64,000 nucleotides of DNA from RBC038 sp041390625 (GTDB lineage: Bacteria; Chloroflexota; Dehalococcoidia; UBA2979): contig JAWKPM010000014.1 in assembly GCA_041390625.1 (NCBI GenBank), forward strand, positions 13,389 through 77,388, written 5' to 3'. How positions within the stretch are numbered: position 1 is the stretch's first letter; each line of letters begins with the position of its first letter. Under the pieces are notes generated by a model that ran no database searches, was not told the DNA's origin, and saw only the letters and a program-made list of their open reading frames with translations. The position numbers were made by a program, and so were the translations under genes. Shown piece by piece: positions 25,374 to 34,211 of the stretch.

Positions 25374-25634
25374 CTACTCGTCCTCGATGCCGGCGTCGTG
25401 GATGAAGTCGATGGCATCCTGGACTGTCTGGATCTTCTCCGCGTCCTCGTCGGAGATCTCGACCTGCGACCCGTCCGCCGAGAACTCTTCCTCGATGGAC
25501 ATGATCAGCTCGACCAGGTCGAGCGAGTCGGCGTTCAGGTCGTCGACGAAGGAGGCACTTGGCGTGACCTGGTCCTCTTCGACGCCCAGCTGGTCCACGA
25601 TCAGGCTGCGGACACGCTCGTAGACGCTTGGCAC
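25374..25634 (-). CDS. acpP: Acyl carrier protein
   Basis: An 86-residue acidic helical protein. The phosphopantetheine attachment serine is in LNADSLDLVELIM, the canonical DSLD motif. It carries fatty-acyl intermediates for the FabD and FabG enzymes encoded upstream. nusB lies between fabG and acpP, which is less usual than direct fabG-acpP linkage. A hairpin follows the stop. Confidence 0.97.
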   Translation of the reverse strand: MPSVYERVRSLIVDQLGVEEDQVTPSASFVDDLNADSLDLVELIMSIEEEFSADGSQVEISDEDAEKIQTVQDAIDFIHDAGIEDE

Positions 25635-25664
25635 TTCCTCAGGGCTCCTTCCTCAGGGCGACTG

Positions 25665-26087
25665 TTAGCTCTCACCGGATGCGGCCAGCGCGACCGCCCC
25701 GAGCACCCCGTTGACGAATCGACCGGATGACTCCGACCCATAGCCCTTGGCGAGCTCGACGGCCTCGTTGATGGCCGCGCGAATCGGAGCGCCGCGATTA
25801 TCGAGGAGCACCTCGAATACGGCAAGGCGAAGCACGTTCCGGTCCACCGGCGCCATGTCCGCCAGCGGGAACGCGCTCGCCCGCTCGCTGATCACCGCGT
25901 CGATCTCCGCCCGGTGCGCCTCAACGCCCTCAACGAGGTGCGAGGCGAACTCCGCCGCGTCCTCCGCCAACCGCGCCTCTCGCAGGTGCCGCTCGAGGAT
26001 CGGCCCGATCGGCTTGCCGGAGACGTCCGCCTCGAACAGCGCCTGGAAGGCGACGATGCGTGAGCGGCGGCGTGCGGTCCGAGCCAT
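25665..26087 (-). CDS. nusB: Transcription antitermination factor NusB
   Basis: A 140-residue all-helical protein. The N-terminal RRRSRIVAFQALFEADV, the central PVDRNVLRLAVFEVL and the C-terminal INEAVELAKGYGSESSGRFVNGVLGAV are the conserved family blocks. It acts with NusE (S10) in rRNA antitermination complexes. It lies between fabG (30 bp upstream) and acpP (30 bp downstream), so it appears cotranscribed with fatty acid synthesis genes. Confidence 0.95.
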   Translation of the reverse strand: MARTARRRSRIVAFQALFEADVSGKPIGPILERHLREARLAEDAAEFASHLVEGVEAHRAEIDAVISERASAFPLADMAPVDRNVLRLAVFEVLLDNRGAPIRAAINEAVELAKGYGSESSGRFVNGVLGAVALAASGES

Positions 26088-26117
26088 CGATCTTCCTCGC
26101 GCGCCGCTACAGCAGCA

Positions 26118-26870
26118 CTACTGCATCACCAGGCCGCCGTCGACGTTGAACGTCTGGCCCGTGATGTACGCCGCGGCGTCCGTGGCGAGGAACCCCACCA
26201 GTGGCGCGATCTCCGAGGGCTTGGCGTACCGCCCGAGGGGGATCTGCTGCAGGATCGCCGCCTTCTGCTCGTCCGTCAGCGAAGCCGTCATGTCCGTCTC
26301 GACGAAGCCCGGCGCCACCGCGTTCACCGTCACCCCGCGGCTCGCGACCTCGCGCGCCACCGACCGCGTGAACCCGATGATCCCCGCCTTCGAGGCCGCG
26401 TAGTTCGCCTGCCCCGCGTTTCCGATCCGCCCCACCACCGAGGTGATGTTCACGATCCGGCCCCACCGCGCCCGCGTCATGTGCCGCAGCACGAGCTTCG
26501 TGGCGAGGAAGGTGCTCTTGAGGTTCGTCGCGATGACGTCGTCCCACGCCTCCTCGGACATCCGCATTACGAGTGTATCGCTCGTCATCCCGGCGTTGTT
26601 CACGAGGATGTCGATGCCGCCGTAGCGCTGCCGCGCCTCCTCGATCATCTCCTCGAGGTCGTCGCTGCTGCGCACGTCCACCTGCAGGGTGAAGCAGCCG
26701 ACGCCGCGCTCGCGGATCTCGCGCGCCACCGCCTCGGCCACCGCGCCGTTGGTCCGGTAGGTGATGAACAGGTCCGCCCCGAGGCCCGCAAGCTCCTCCG
26801 CGATCGCGCGACCGATGCCGCGCGACCCGCCCGTGACGACGGCCGTCTTGCCCTCGAGCGGCCCGCTCAT
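26118..26870 (-). CDS. fabG: 3-oxoacyl-ACP reductase
   Basis: A 250-residue short-chain dehydrogenase that reduces 3-oxoacyl-ACP with NADPH. Visible are the cofactor loop VVTGGSRGIGRAIA, NNAG, the catalytic serine in NITSVVGRIG, the YAASK motif and the C-terminal YITGQTFNVDGG. The start overlaps the fabD stop by four bases. Genomic order and the C-terminal motif support FabG over a generic SDR. Confidence 0.96.
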   Translation of the reverse strand: MSGPLEGKTAVVTGGSRGIGRAIAEELAGLGADLFITYRTNGAVAEAVAREIRERGVGCFTLQVDVRSSDDLEEMIEEARQRYGGIDILVNNAGMTSDTLVMRMSEEAWDDVIATNLKSTFLATKLVLRHMTRARWGRIVNITSVVGRIGNAGQANYAASKAGIIGFTRSVAREVASRGVTVNAVAPGFVETDMTASLTDEQKAAILQQIPLGRYAKPSEIAPLVGFLATDAAAYITGQTFNVDGGLVMQ

Positions 26871-27838
26871 CGTCCGGTCTCCGCGGCAGCCTCGACGCCC
26901 TGCGCCTCGGCTGCAGTGCCGATGTTGCGAATCTCGGCGCTGCGCTCGATGCGCCGTACGGTCCCCGTGAGCACCCGCCCCGGCCCGAACTCGATGAACG
27001 AGGTCACACCCGCATCGAGCATCGTCCGCACCGAGTCGAGCCACCGCACCGCACTCGTGATCTGGTTCACCAGCTCGTCGCCGAGGCCGTCCGCCGAGGT
27101 CAGGGGCTGCGCCGTGACGTTCGAGACCACCGGCACCACCGGCGCGCCGAACGCGGTGCCGTCGACGACGCTCCGCATGCCGGCCGCCGCCGAGGCCATG
27201 AGCGGCGTGTGGAACGCGCCCGCCACCGTCAGCGGCACGACCCGCGAGGCGCCGGCCTCGGTGGCCGCGGCGCTCGCCGCCTCGACCGCTTCGCGCGTGC
27301 CGCCGATGGTGATGTTGCCCGGCGCGTTGATGTTGCAGAGCGAGGCGTCGTGCTGCGCGCAGATCTCGCCGAGCGCGTCCGGCTCGAGGCCGAGGATCGC
27401 CGCCATCGTCCCCGGCACGGCGTCGCACGCCTCCTGCATCAGCCGCCCGCGCTCCCGCACGAGGCGAATGCCGACATCGAAGGAGACCGCACCGGCCGCG
27501 ATCAGCGCGGCGTACTCCCCGAGGGAGTGCCCGGCCGTGAGCTGGGGCCTCGAGGTGATCGTCCCCGCATCGATGGCCGCGACCAGCGCGGCGATCGCGT
27601 GCGCCACGAGGGCGGGCTGCGTGTTCACCGTCCGCGTGAGCTCATCTTCCGGCCCCTCGAAGCACAGCGTCGAGAGCGAGAACCCGAGGGCTGCATCCGC
27701 CGCATCGAAGACGGCGCGCGCCGCCGGCACGGATTCGTACAGGTCCTTCCCCATGCCGACGTGCTGGGCCCCCTGGCCCGGGAAGAGCCACGCCACGCCC
27801 TGCGACGAGGGCAGCTCGGGAATCTGGACGTCGGCCAT
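26867..27838 (-). CDS. fabD: Malonyl-CoA:ACP transacylase
   Basis: A 323-residue acyltransferase that loads malonyl groups onto ACP. FPGQGAQHVGMGKDL opens the domain and the nucleophile is in GHSLGEYAAL; the VAGAFHTPLM segment holds the catalytic histidine. ATG 27838 is chosen because GGAGG lies five bases before it, whereas the upstream GTG overlaps that ribosome-binding site. It is followed by fabG with an ATGA overlap. fabH and plsX, often in this cluster, are absent. Confidence 0.95.
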   Translation of the reverse strand: MADVQIPELPSSQGVAWLFPGQGAQHVGMGKDLYESVPAARAVFDAADAALGFSLSTLCFEGPEDELTRTVNTQPALVAHAIAALVAAIDAGTITSRPQLTAGHSLGEYAALIAAGAVSFDVGIRLVRERGRLMQEACDAVPGTMAAILGLEPDALGEICAQHDASLCNINAPGNITIGGTREAVEAASAAATEAGASRVVPLTVAGAFHTPLMASAAAGMRSVVDGTAFGAPVVPVVSNVTAQPLTSADGLGDELVNQITSAVRWLDSVRTMLDAGVTSFIEFGPGRVLTGTVRRIERSAEIRNIGTAAEAQGVEAAAETGR

Positions 27839-27934
27839 CGAATCCTCCACGGCGGCTGAGTTGTCGACACGCCACCATCGAGGCGGCTCGTCACGCTTGG
27901 CGGCCCGGCAGTCTACCAGCCCTCAATCACGCGA

Positions 27935-27957
27935 AACGGCCGGTCGCGCCGGCCGTT
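27935..27957 (-). terminator. Intrinsic terminator after rpmF
   Basis: AACGGCCGG (27935-27943), loop TCGCG, CCGGCCGTT (27949-27957). On the minus strand the stem is followed by a short U-rich end (GTTTCGC). It sits between rpmF and fabD, about 55 bp past the rpmF stop. Confidence 0.6.
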
Positions 27958-28011
27958 CCTGCTGTTGCGTGCGTGCATCGAGGCCCGGCGAGCTGCCTCG
28001 CCGAGTCACAC

Positions 28012-28188
28012 CTAGGCGAGCGGCTCCAGCGGCCGCCCCTTGCGGTCGCGGTCCGCCAGGCTCGCGGTGTGGTTCACCCGCCAGCCGCCGGTGCGCGGGT
28101 CCCGCACCACCTGCGGCAGCGTGGCCTTGTGGTGGCTCCGACGCAGCTTCTGTTTCGTCTGCGACGTCCTACGCTTCGGAACGCCCAT
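28012..28188 (-). CDS. rpmF: Ribosomal protein bL32, cysteine-free form
   Basis: A 58-residue basic protein starting MGVPKRRTSQTKQKLRRSHHKA, the classic L32 N-terminus. The four zinc-binding cysteines of common L32 (CPNC...CPSC) are missing; that part reads VVRDPRTGGWRVNHTAS. Zinc-free L32 forms are known in several bacteria. The start codon lies inside the end of the DUF177 gene, a 20-bp overlap, matching the conserved yceD-rpmF pair. Confidence 0.93.
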   Translation of the reverse strand: MGVPKRRTSQTKQKLRRSHHKATLPQVVRDPRTGGWRVNHTASLADRDRKGRPLEPLA

Positions 28189-28720
28189 GGCTCTCCTCCG
28201 TCCGCAGCCGCTCCGCCAGGCCGGCGAGCGCCGACCAGCGCTCGGACACGACCTCGGGCGCGCACGCGCAATCACCGTCGTTCAGATCCGCCCCGCACGT
28301 TGGGCACAGCCCGCGACAGTCGGGCCGGCACAGCGGGCTGATGGGGCGAGTCGATTCCTCATATTGCCGTACCGCGTCGCTGAGGTCGAGATACTGCTCA
28401 TCGAGGACCTTGAAATCGTCCGCCTCGATGCCCTCCACCGGCTCGCGCGTGATCGGGTCCCGCAGCATCGCGAACATCTCGTCGATGTCCAGCTCCAGCG
28501 GCGCCTCAAACGTGCGCAGGCACCGCGAGCACTCGAGGTCCGTCGTCAGCTCGAGGTGCGCGCGCACCAGGATGCCGCGCTGCGTCCGCAGCAGCCGCAC
28601 GTCCCCGTTGACGACGCGCTCGTAGCCCTCGTCGGGCACCTCCACGCGCTCATCGACGACCTCGATGTGGCGTGCGGCGCCGACGGGCTCACGCAGGAGC
28701 GTCGCGACGTTGAGGAGCAT
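28169..28720 (-). CDS. DUF177/YceD-family protein
   Basis: A 183-residue protein, the usual partner of L32. The central LECSRCLRTFEAPLELDIDEMF and the C-terminal CRPDCRGLCPTCGADLNDGDCAC supply a cysteine-rich, probably zinc-binding, end. In E. coli and plants members affect 23S rRNA accumulation and processing. ATG 28720 is chosen as the first methionine at the family's N-terminus (MLLNVATLLREPVG). Confidence 0.9.
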   Translation of the reverse strand: MLLNVATLLREPVGAARHIEVVDERVEVPDEGYERVVNGDVRLLRTQRGILVRAHLELTTDLECSRCLRTFEAPLELDIDEMFAMLRDPITREPVEGIEADDFKVLDEQYLDLSDAVRQYEESTRPISPLCRPDCRGLCPTCGADLNDGDCACAPEVVSERWSALAGLAERLRTEESHGRSEA

Positions 28721-28853
28721 GGGAGGGCCTCCGGGGCGAGCGTCGAAGCTGCACACGCGAGCGCGACGTCGCACCCCCAATCCTACCATCGGCCTCGCAC
28801 CCCATCGACGGAGCACGAGTGGCGGCACCGGCCCGACGCGACACGGACGACGT

Positions 28854-28886
28854 GAGGCCCGACCGTCATGAAGAAGGTCGGGCCTC
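28854..28886 (-). terminator. Long hairpin after the membrane hydrolase gene
   Basis: GAGGCCCGACC (28854-28864), ten-base loop, GGTCGGGCCTC (28876-28886): an eleven-base-pair perfect stem 35 bp past the hydrolase stop on the minus strand. No U-run follows. Confidence 0.45.
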
Positions 28887-28920
28887 CGCTCCGATCCGCC
28901 GGTCGAGGCGTCGCGACGTC

Positions 28921-30966
28921 TCAGCCCGTGCGGCGGGCCAGCTGCACGTCGCGCGGCTCAACGATGGGCTCGTGGCGCGCGCGTTCCCGCTCTTGCCACT
29001 CCCGTCCGACGTCGAGGGCGATGAGCGCGAGGTTCGCACCCGCCGTGGCGCCAACGATGCTCGTCAGCAGAGCGAGCAGCCCCTCAACGGCGTGGAAGCC
29101 CAACCACGTGCCCGCGAGCGCGCCGCCCACCGCGGCGGCGCCGCCGGCGAGGAGGGTCTCGCGCGAGCTACCGCGGCCCACCCAGGCGAGGAACACGCCG
29201 AGACCGACCGGCATGCCGACCGACCACAGTGCGAGTCCCCCGTCGTCGAGCGGGACGCCGGGCATCGCCACGAGGACGGTCAGTCCGCCCAGCAGCCAAC
29301 CGCCGAGCCCCAGCACGAACGGATGCGCCGAGCGCAGTGCGGCGCTCGCCTTGTGGCCGAACGGTCGCCGCGTCGAGACCCGCACCGACATCCACACGAG
29401 CGAGACGCTCGCCAGCGCCCCGAGGCCCACCATCGTGCCGGCGATCGCCTTTCCGATGGTCGCCTGTGTGACCGGGGGCGCGAAGTCGAGGTGCTGAGGC
29501 TCGTACAGCGAGTCGTCGATCGTCCCCTCGTCCAGGAAGGTGTTGATGAGGCGGCTCCCGGCGTCCACCTGCTCGTGCCAGAAGCTGGTCGTGTGCCCGA
29601 TGCCGTGCAGCGTGACCTGGTGGCCGTTCGTGAGGTAGGGGAGCAGTTCCTCCCTCGCGGCCTTCGGCGGCACTGCGAAGTCGATGTCCCCGCTGATGAC
29701 CAGCGTCTCGACCGAGGTGGCTCGCACCTGCCGGTACTCGTCCTCGTCGGTCACGGCCGGCCACCCGTCGACGAGTCGGCCGCCGCCCCACGCGAAGGCC
29801 GTCGCCGAGGTGGCGAGCGCGTGCTCCGGCGGCTCCGACGCGAAGTAGTCGCGAGCGAACGACGCATCGAGCCGCCCCGTCGCCGCGTACTCACCCCAGA
29901 CGAAGGCTCGAGGGAGCGCGAGGTCCGCGATCACCGACTGGAACCACAGCCCGCTCGCGTCGCCATCCGCCGCAGACAGCCACGACCCGAGGGTCATCGG
30001 TCCCGAGATCGGCGCCGCCTCCGAGGTCGATTCCATCAGCCCGAAGTAGCTGGCGATGCGCACGTTGCCCGCCTTGATGGGCAGCGGCCCCCAGTGGCCG
30101 GGCAGGTCGCGGTTGAGCCGTGCGACCGTTGCTGCGAGGTCGTCCGTGCGCTCGTCGCAGCTCGCATCCTCACGGCACAGGTCGGCGTAGATGCGGATCT
30201 GCTCGTCGGCGGTCTGCGCGTCCCACAGGAAGTGCCCCGGCGGGTTCGCCGCGACCATGACCGATCGATGAATGGGCGCCGGGTACCGCCAGGCGTAGAT
30301 CATCGCCGTCCGGGTGCCGACGCTCTCGCTCACGAGGTCGATCCGCTCGTATCCGAGGGCGACACGCGCGGCCTCGAGGTCGTCGACGCGCTGCGGGAGG
30401 CCGTACCCGGCGAGGTCGACGCCTTCGGTCGTGAGGCGCTCGGCGCACGCCCGAAAGCCGTCCGCGTACGCTTCCTGCGACGCGGTGCTGAGCAGATCCG
30501 AGGCGTGACGGAGCGCCGACTCCACCTCCGGGCAATCCAGCCTCACCGAGCCGTCCACCCCGCGGTAGCCGACCATGACCACGTCGTGCTGCTCCGCGAA
30601 TCGATTCGCGTAGACGAACTGGAGGTTCGTCAGGCCCGGGCCGCCCCAGAGCGTGAAGATGGGTTCCGCCGGTTGCTCGGACAGCGCCCGCACCCGGATC
30701 ACCGGCAGCGCGATGAGACGCGATGCCGGGTTCGCGCGGTTCTCCGGTACGACGAGGGTGCCGCAGTCGGCCTCGTACGTCCCTGCCTCCGTCTCGTAGT
30801 CGCAGGCCTCGAGGAAGAGGTCACCGGCCTGCGCACCGTCCGGCACAGAGACGGCCTCGGCGTCCGGTGCGAGACGCACCGCGACGAGCACGATCGCTGC
30901 CAGCGCGATCAGCGCGAGGGCGACCAACCTGGATGGCTTGAACAATCGAAAGTCCGAGGCGTCCAC
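28921..30966 (-). CDS. Membrane-anchored alpha/beta hydrolase (tripeptidyl aminopeptidase-like)
   Basis: A 681-residue protein with an N-terminal membrane helix (about 13-31), an extracellular hydrolase domain and four C-terminal membrane helices (about 520-655). The oxyanion segment LWGGPGLTN, nucleophile LVSESVGT, acid SGDIDFAVP and histidine GIGHTTSF are those of S33-type peptidases, with serine replacing the first glycine of G-x-S-x-G. Cysteines in the exported part may form disulfides. The C-terminal four-helix domain is unfamiliar. GTG start with GAAAGGAG six bases upstream. Divergent from the recombinase-like gene. Confidence 0.85.
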   Translation of the reverse strand: MDASDFRLFKPSRLVALALIALAAIVLVAVRLAPDAEAVSVPDGAQAGDLFLEACDYETEAGTYEADCGTLVVPENRANPASRLIALPVIRVRALSEQPAEPIFTLWGGPGLTNLQFVYANRFAEQHDVVMVGYRGVDGSVRLDCPEVESALRHASDLLSTASQEAYADGFRACAERLTTEGVDLAGYGLPQRVDDLEAARVALGYERIDLVSESVGTRTAMIYAWRYPAPIHRSVMVAANPPGHFLWDAQTADEQIRIYADLCREDASCDERTDDLAATVARLNRDLPGHWGPLPIKAGNVRIASYFGLMESTSEAAPISGPMTLGSWLSAADGDASGLWFQSVIADLALPRAFVWGEYAATGRLDASFARDYFASEPPEHALATSATAFAWGGGRLVDGWPAVTDEDEYRQVRATSVETLVISGDIDFAVPPKAAREELLPYLTNGHQVTLHGIGHTTSFWHEQVDAGSRLINTFLDEGTIDDSLYEPQHLDFAPPVTQATIGKAIAGTMVGLGALASVSLVWMSVRVSTRRPFGHKASAALRSAHPFVLGLGGWLLGGLTVLVAMPGVPLDDGGLALWSVGMPVGLGVFLAWVGRGSSRETLLAGGAAAVGGALAGTWLGFHAVEGLLALLTSIVGATAGANLALIALDVGREWQERERARHEPIVEPRDVQLARRTG

Positions 30967-31197
30967 AGAAGGCTCCTTTCACGTCCATCGGTACGCCTCG
31001 AAGCTAGGAATCCACACGGGCGACGGCGTCGTCGGGAAGACGGCGCTCCATCTCGAACGTTCCGACGATCGACGTCTGCGACTTCGGTCGGATCGCACGA
31101 GGCGCCCGCGCCCCCGCGTGACTGACAGCCCCGAGGGCGTGTGATTCCGCCGCAGCGTGGGTATACTCCCAGTGGCGGGACGACGAGGAGGGCCTGC

Positions 31198-32577
31198 ATG
31201 CAGGCGACCGCGTACCGTCACGCGCCCACCCCCACCATCGAGGGCGCCACCCCCAACGCACCCACCGAGGCGCTACTGCCCTCGCTCTCCGATCAGGCCG
31301 CCGCCATCGAGGCTGCCTGCGCGCGCCACGACCTCGAGCTCGTGGCCACCTACACCGATGCCGCCGGCGACCGCGTGCAGTTCCACCGCTTCGCCCACGA
31401 GGCACGCATCACCCCGAACACCGGCGCCGCCCGCCTCGCGCTCGTGCTGCCCACCCTCGAGGTGCTGGGCGAGACCGCCCGCGACCGCGCCATGCGCGCG
31501 CTCCAGCTCGCGGCCTCCGGCCAGCGCATCGAGGTCGACGGCGCGCCCTCCCTCGAGGCCGCCCTGCTCGAGGACTGGCGTGCCCGCAGCGCCAGTGAGC
31601 GCCACCGCGAGCGCGTCCGCGAGGGCATGCGTCGCCGCGCCCTCCGCGGCCAGCCGCTCGGCCGCCCGCCGTACGGCTACCGCGTCGCGGGCCATCGACT
31701 CGAGGTCGAGCCCGCCGAGGCCGATGTCGTGCGCGAGGTCGCCCGCATGTACCTCCGCGAGGGTCTCGGCGTGCGCCGCATCGCTGCCGCCCTCAACGAT
31801 CGGGGCCTGCGCACCCGCCGAGGAGGACCGTGGAGCGCCGCTGCCATCCGCGACATGCTCCGCAACCCCGTCTACATCGGCACCTACCGCCGCCTCGGCG
31901 TGATCGTCGCCGGCGCCCACCCGTCGATCCTGTCGAGGCCCGACTTCGACGACATCCAGCACTTCATGCAGGCGCGCCGCACCGCGCCCAGCGAGCAGGA
32001 GCGCCATCACTACGCGCTCTCCGGTCTCGCGCGCTGCGGGTACTGCGGCAACCGCCTCATCGGCGTGCGCCGCCCCGGCACCGGCGACGCCACGCTCGTC
32101 TACTACCAGTGCGAGTCCGCCACGAACCACGGCCGCTGCTCGTACCACACGCGACGCGCCGAGGACCTCGAGCGCGAGGTGCTCGATGTCCTCGCCAGCG
32201 GCGAGATCGCGCCCGCCACCGCGAACGGTTCGCCCGCCGGCGACACCCCCGTCGAGGCCGAGATCCGGCGGCTCGAGGGCCGGCGCGAGGGTCTCGACCG
32301 CGAGGTCGGGCGCGCCGTCGAGCACTGGGCCACCGGTGAGTGGTCATGGGGTCACCTCGTCGCCGTGGCCGGTCCGCGCGCCCTCGATGCCCTCGAGGTC
32401 GACGACCACATCCGCCTGCTCTCCGAGCCGCCTCGTCGAGGCCTCGTCGAGACCCGACGCGACCTCGTCGAGGGCTGGAACGATCTGACTGCGGAGGAGC
32501 GGCGCGCCCGTTTGCAGCAGTTGATGGTCGAGATCGTCGTGACCGACGACGCCGTCCGCGTCGCCGCCGTCGGCTAG
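31198..32577 (+). CDS. Serine recombinase-like protein with degenerate catalytic domain
   Basis: 459 residues. The middle part is a clear Recombinase domain (GRPPYGYRVAGHRLEVEPAEADVVREVARMYL ... IRDMLRNPVYIGTYR) and is followed by a zinc ribbon (LARCGYCGNRLIGV ... YYQCESATNHGRCSYH) and a coiled C-terminus. The N-terminal resolvase domain is only a remnant: the Q-rich helix and YTDAAGDR survive, but no catalytic Ser with R-x-S context or conserved arginines are visible. It is therefore probably a DNA-binding protein rather than an active recombinase. Start ATG 31198 follows GAGGAGGG; TATACT at 31162-31167 is a -10 candidate. Three bases separate it from modA. Confidence 0.85.
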   Translation: MQATAYRHAPTPTIEGATPNAPTEALLPSLSDQAAAIEAACARHDLELVATYTDAAGDRVQFHRFAHEARITPNTGAARLALVLPTLEVLGETARDRAMRALQLAASGQRIEVDGAPSLEAALLEDWRARSASERHRERVREGMRRRALRGQPLGRPPYGYRVAGHRLEVEPAEADVVREVARMYLREGLGVRRIAAALNDRGLRTRRGGPWSAAAIRDMLRNPVYIGTYRRLGVIVAGAHPSILSRPDFDDIQHFMQARRTAPSEQERHHYALSGLARCGYCGNRLIGVRRPGTGDATLVYYQCESATNHGRCSYHTRRAEDLEREVLDVLASGEIAPATANGSPAGDTPVEAEIRRLEGRREGLDREVGRAVEHWATGEWSWGHLVAVAGPRALDALEVDDHIRLLSEPPRRGLVETRRDLVEGWNDLTAEERRARLQQLMVEIVVTDDAVRVAAVG

Positions 32578-32580
32578 CGC

Positions 32581-33402
32581 GTGTTGCGAGGTGTCCGCCG
32601 ACTGTCACATCGAGGCGCCCCGCTGGCCGCATCGATGCTGCTCGCGCTTGCGCTGCCCGTCGCACTCGTCGGTACGTCCTGCGGCGGGGGCGACGGCCAC
32701 ACCGTCTTCGCGGCCTCGTCGCTCACCGACCTGATGCCCGATCTCATCGAGGCCTATCGCGACGCCGGTGGCGAGGGCCACTTCGAGCTCTCCTTCGGGG
32801 GCTCACAGACCCTCGCCGCCCAGGTCATCGAGGGCGCGCCCGCCGAGCTCTTCATCGCCGCCAACGAGGAGACCGCCGCCCGCGTCGTCGAGGCCGGCCA
32901 CCGCCTCCGCGAGGCGCCTCTCTGGCGCAATCACCTCGTGATCGCCGTCCGCGCCGACTCAGACATCGACGCCATCGAGGCGCTGGCTGCCCCCGGCGTC
33001 CGCATCGCCGTCGGCGCGCCCGATGTGCCGGTCGGCGCCCTGACGAACCGCGTGCTCGACCTCCTCGCCGAGGCCGACCCCGCCACCGTCGAGGCCATTC
33101 GCGCGAACGTCGTCACCGAGGACACGAACGTTCGCGTTGCGTTGTCCCGAGTCGAGCTCGGCGAGGCCGACGCCGCCTTCGTCTACCGCACCGACATCGA
33201 GGCCGCCGCCAACGAGGACGTTCGCGCCATCGAGTTGCCCCCCGGCATGCCCGCCACCCAGTACGTTGCCGTCCTGCTGACCGGCGCGAGCGCCGAGACC
33301 GAGTCCCTCTTCGACTTCTTCGCGAACCATCGCTTCGATAATCTCGTTCGCGAGGCGGGCTTCGACGTCTCGCCGTCCGTCACCCCGACACCGACACCCT
33401 GA
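32581..33402 (+). CDS. modA: Molybdate ABC transporter substrate-binding lipoprotein
   Basis: A 273-residue periplasmic-type binding protein with signal peptide and lipobox (LVGTSC), so it should be membrane-anchored. ModA hallmarks include VFAASSLTDLMPDLIEAY, FGGSQTLAAQVIEGAPAELFIAANE and the later GEADAAFVYRTDI. Oxyanion-binding serines occur in ASSL and GSQ. It begins the modABC transporter, overlaps modB by one base, and starts three bases after the recombinase-like gene. Confidence 0.93.
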   Translation: MLRGVRRLSHRGAPLAASMLLALALPVALVGTSCGGGDGHTVFAASSLTDLMPDLIEAYRDAGGEGHFELSFGGSQTLAAQVIEGAPAELFIAANEETAARVVEAGHRLREAPLWRNHLVIAVRADSDIDAIEALAAPGVRIAVGAPDVPVGALTNRVLDLLAEADPATVEAIRANVVTEDTNVRVALSRVELGEADAAFVYRTDIEAAANEDVRAIELPPGMPATQYVAVLLTGASAETESLFDFFANHRFDNLVREAGFDVSPSVTPTPTP

Positions 33403-34211
33403 TGCACGCCTCCAGAAGCACCCGCTCGAGCCCGCCCTGGCTCTCGCTCTCGCTGCTGTTCGTGCTCTTCTTCGCGCTGCCCCTCGTGGGCCTCGTCTGG
33501 CGCGCCTCCACCGATGGCGACGTCGCCGAGGCCCTGACCGCCACCCGCACCGTCGAGGCGCTGCGCCTCTCCCTCTTCACCGCCACGCTCACCACCGCGC
33601 TCGCCGTGGTCCTCGGCACGCCGCTGGCGTACCTCCTCGCGACCCGCGAGAGCGCCGCATCGAGGCTCCTCGCCACCCTCCTCGAGCTCCCCCTCGTGCT
33701 GCCGCCCGCCGTCGCCGGCATCGCGCTCCTCACGGCCTTCGGGCGCGCCGGCATCCTCGGCGACCCGCTCGAGGCCGCTGGCGTGTCGCTCTCGTTCACG
33801 ACCGCCGCCGTGGTGATGGCGCAGCTCTTCGTCGCCGCGCCCTACTACCTCCGAGCCGCATACGGCGGCTTTGCCTCCACCGACCCCCGCTACGAGGCCG
33901 TGGCGGCCACCCTCGGCCTCTCGCCGTGGCGCGTCTTCCGCGACGTGGCGCTCCCCCTCGCGAGGCCCGCGCTCGTCGGCGGCCTGATCCTCTGCTGGGC
34001 GCGCGCCCTCGGCGAGCTCGGTGCGACGCTGCTCTTCGCCGGCTCGCTCCCCGGCCGCACGCAGACGATGCCGCTGGCGATCATCTCCGCCTTCGAGTCT
34101 TCCGACGGCCTCGCCGGTGCGGTCTCGATCGCCGTCGTCCTGCTCGCCTTCGCCGCCGTGCTGCTCGTCGCCCTCAACTGGCTCGCCCGCGCTCGAGGCC
34201 CGTACGGATGA
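33402..34211 (+). CDS. modB: Molybdate ABC transporter permease
   Basis: A 269-residue inner-membrane permease with six hydrophobic segments. The cytoplasmic coupling loop with the EAA-type motif reads YEAVAATLGLSPWRVFRDVALPLARPALVGG, which docks on ModC. The family's LPLVLPPAVAGIALL and RALGELGATLLFAG are clear. It overlaps both neighbours (TGATG with modA, ATGA with modC), implying coupled translation. Confidence 0.95.
   Translation: MHASRSTRSSPPWLSLSLLFVLFFALPLVGLVWRASTDGDVAEALTATRTVEALRLSLFTATLTTALAVVLGTPLAYLLATRESAASRLLATLLELPLVLPPAVAGIALLTAFGRAGILGDPLEAAGVSLSFTTAAVVMAQLFVAAPYYLRAAYGGFASTDPRYEAVAATLGLSPWRVFRDVALPLARPALVGGLILCWARALGELGATLLFAGSLPGRTQTMPLAIISAFESSDGLAGAVSIAVVLLAFAAVLLVALNWLARARGPYG

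Noticed and set aside
26481..28625. Long plus-strand open frame opposite fabG, fabD, rpmF and DUF177
   Set aside because: Shadow of the minus-strand genes; Ser/Arg/Ala-rich with no domains.
28819..31125. Very long plus-strand open frame opposite the membrane hydrolase
   Set aside because: Arg/His/Asp-rich antisense shadow; the minus-strand frame has signal, catalytic motifs and membrane helices.
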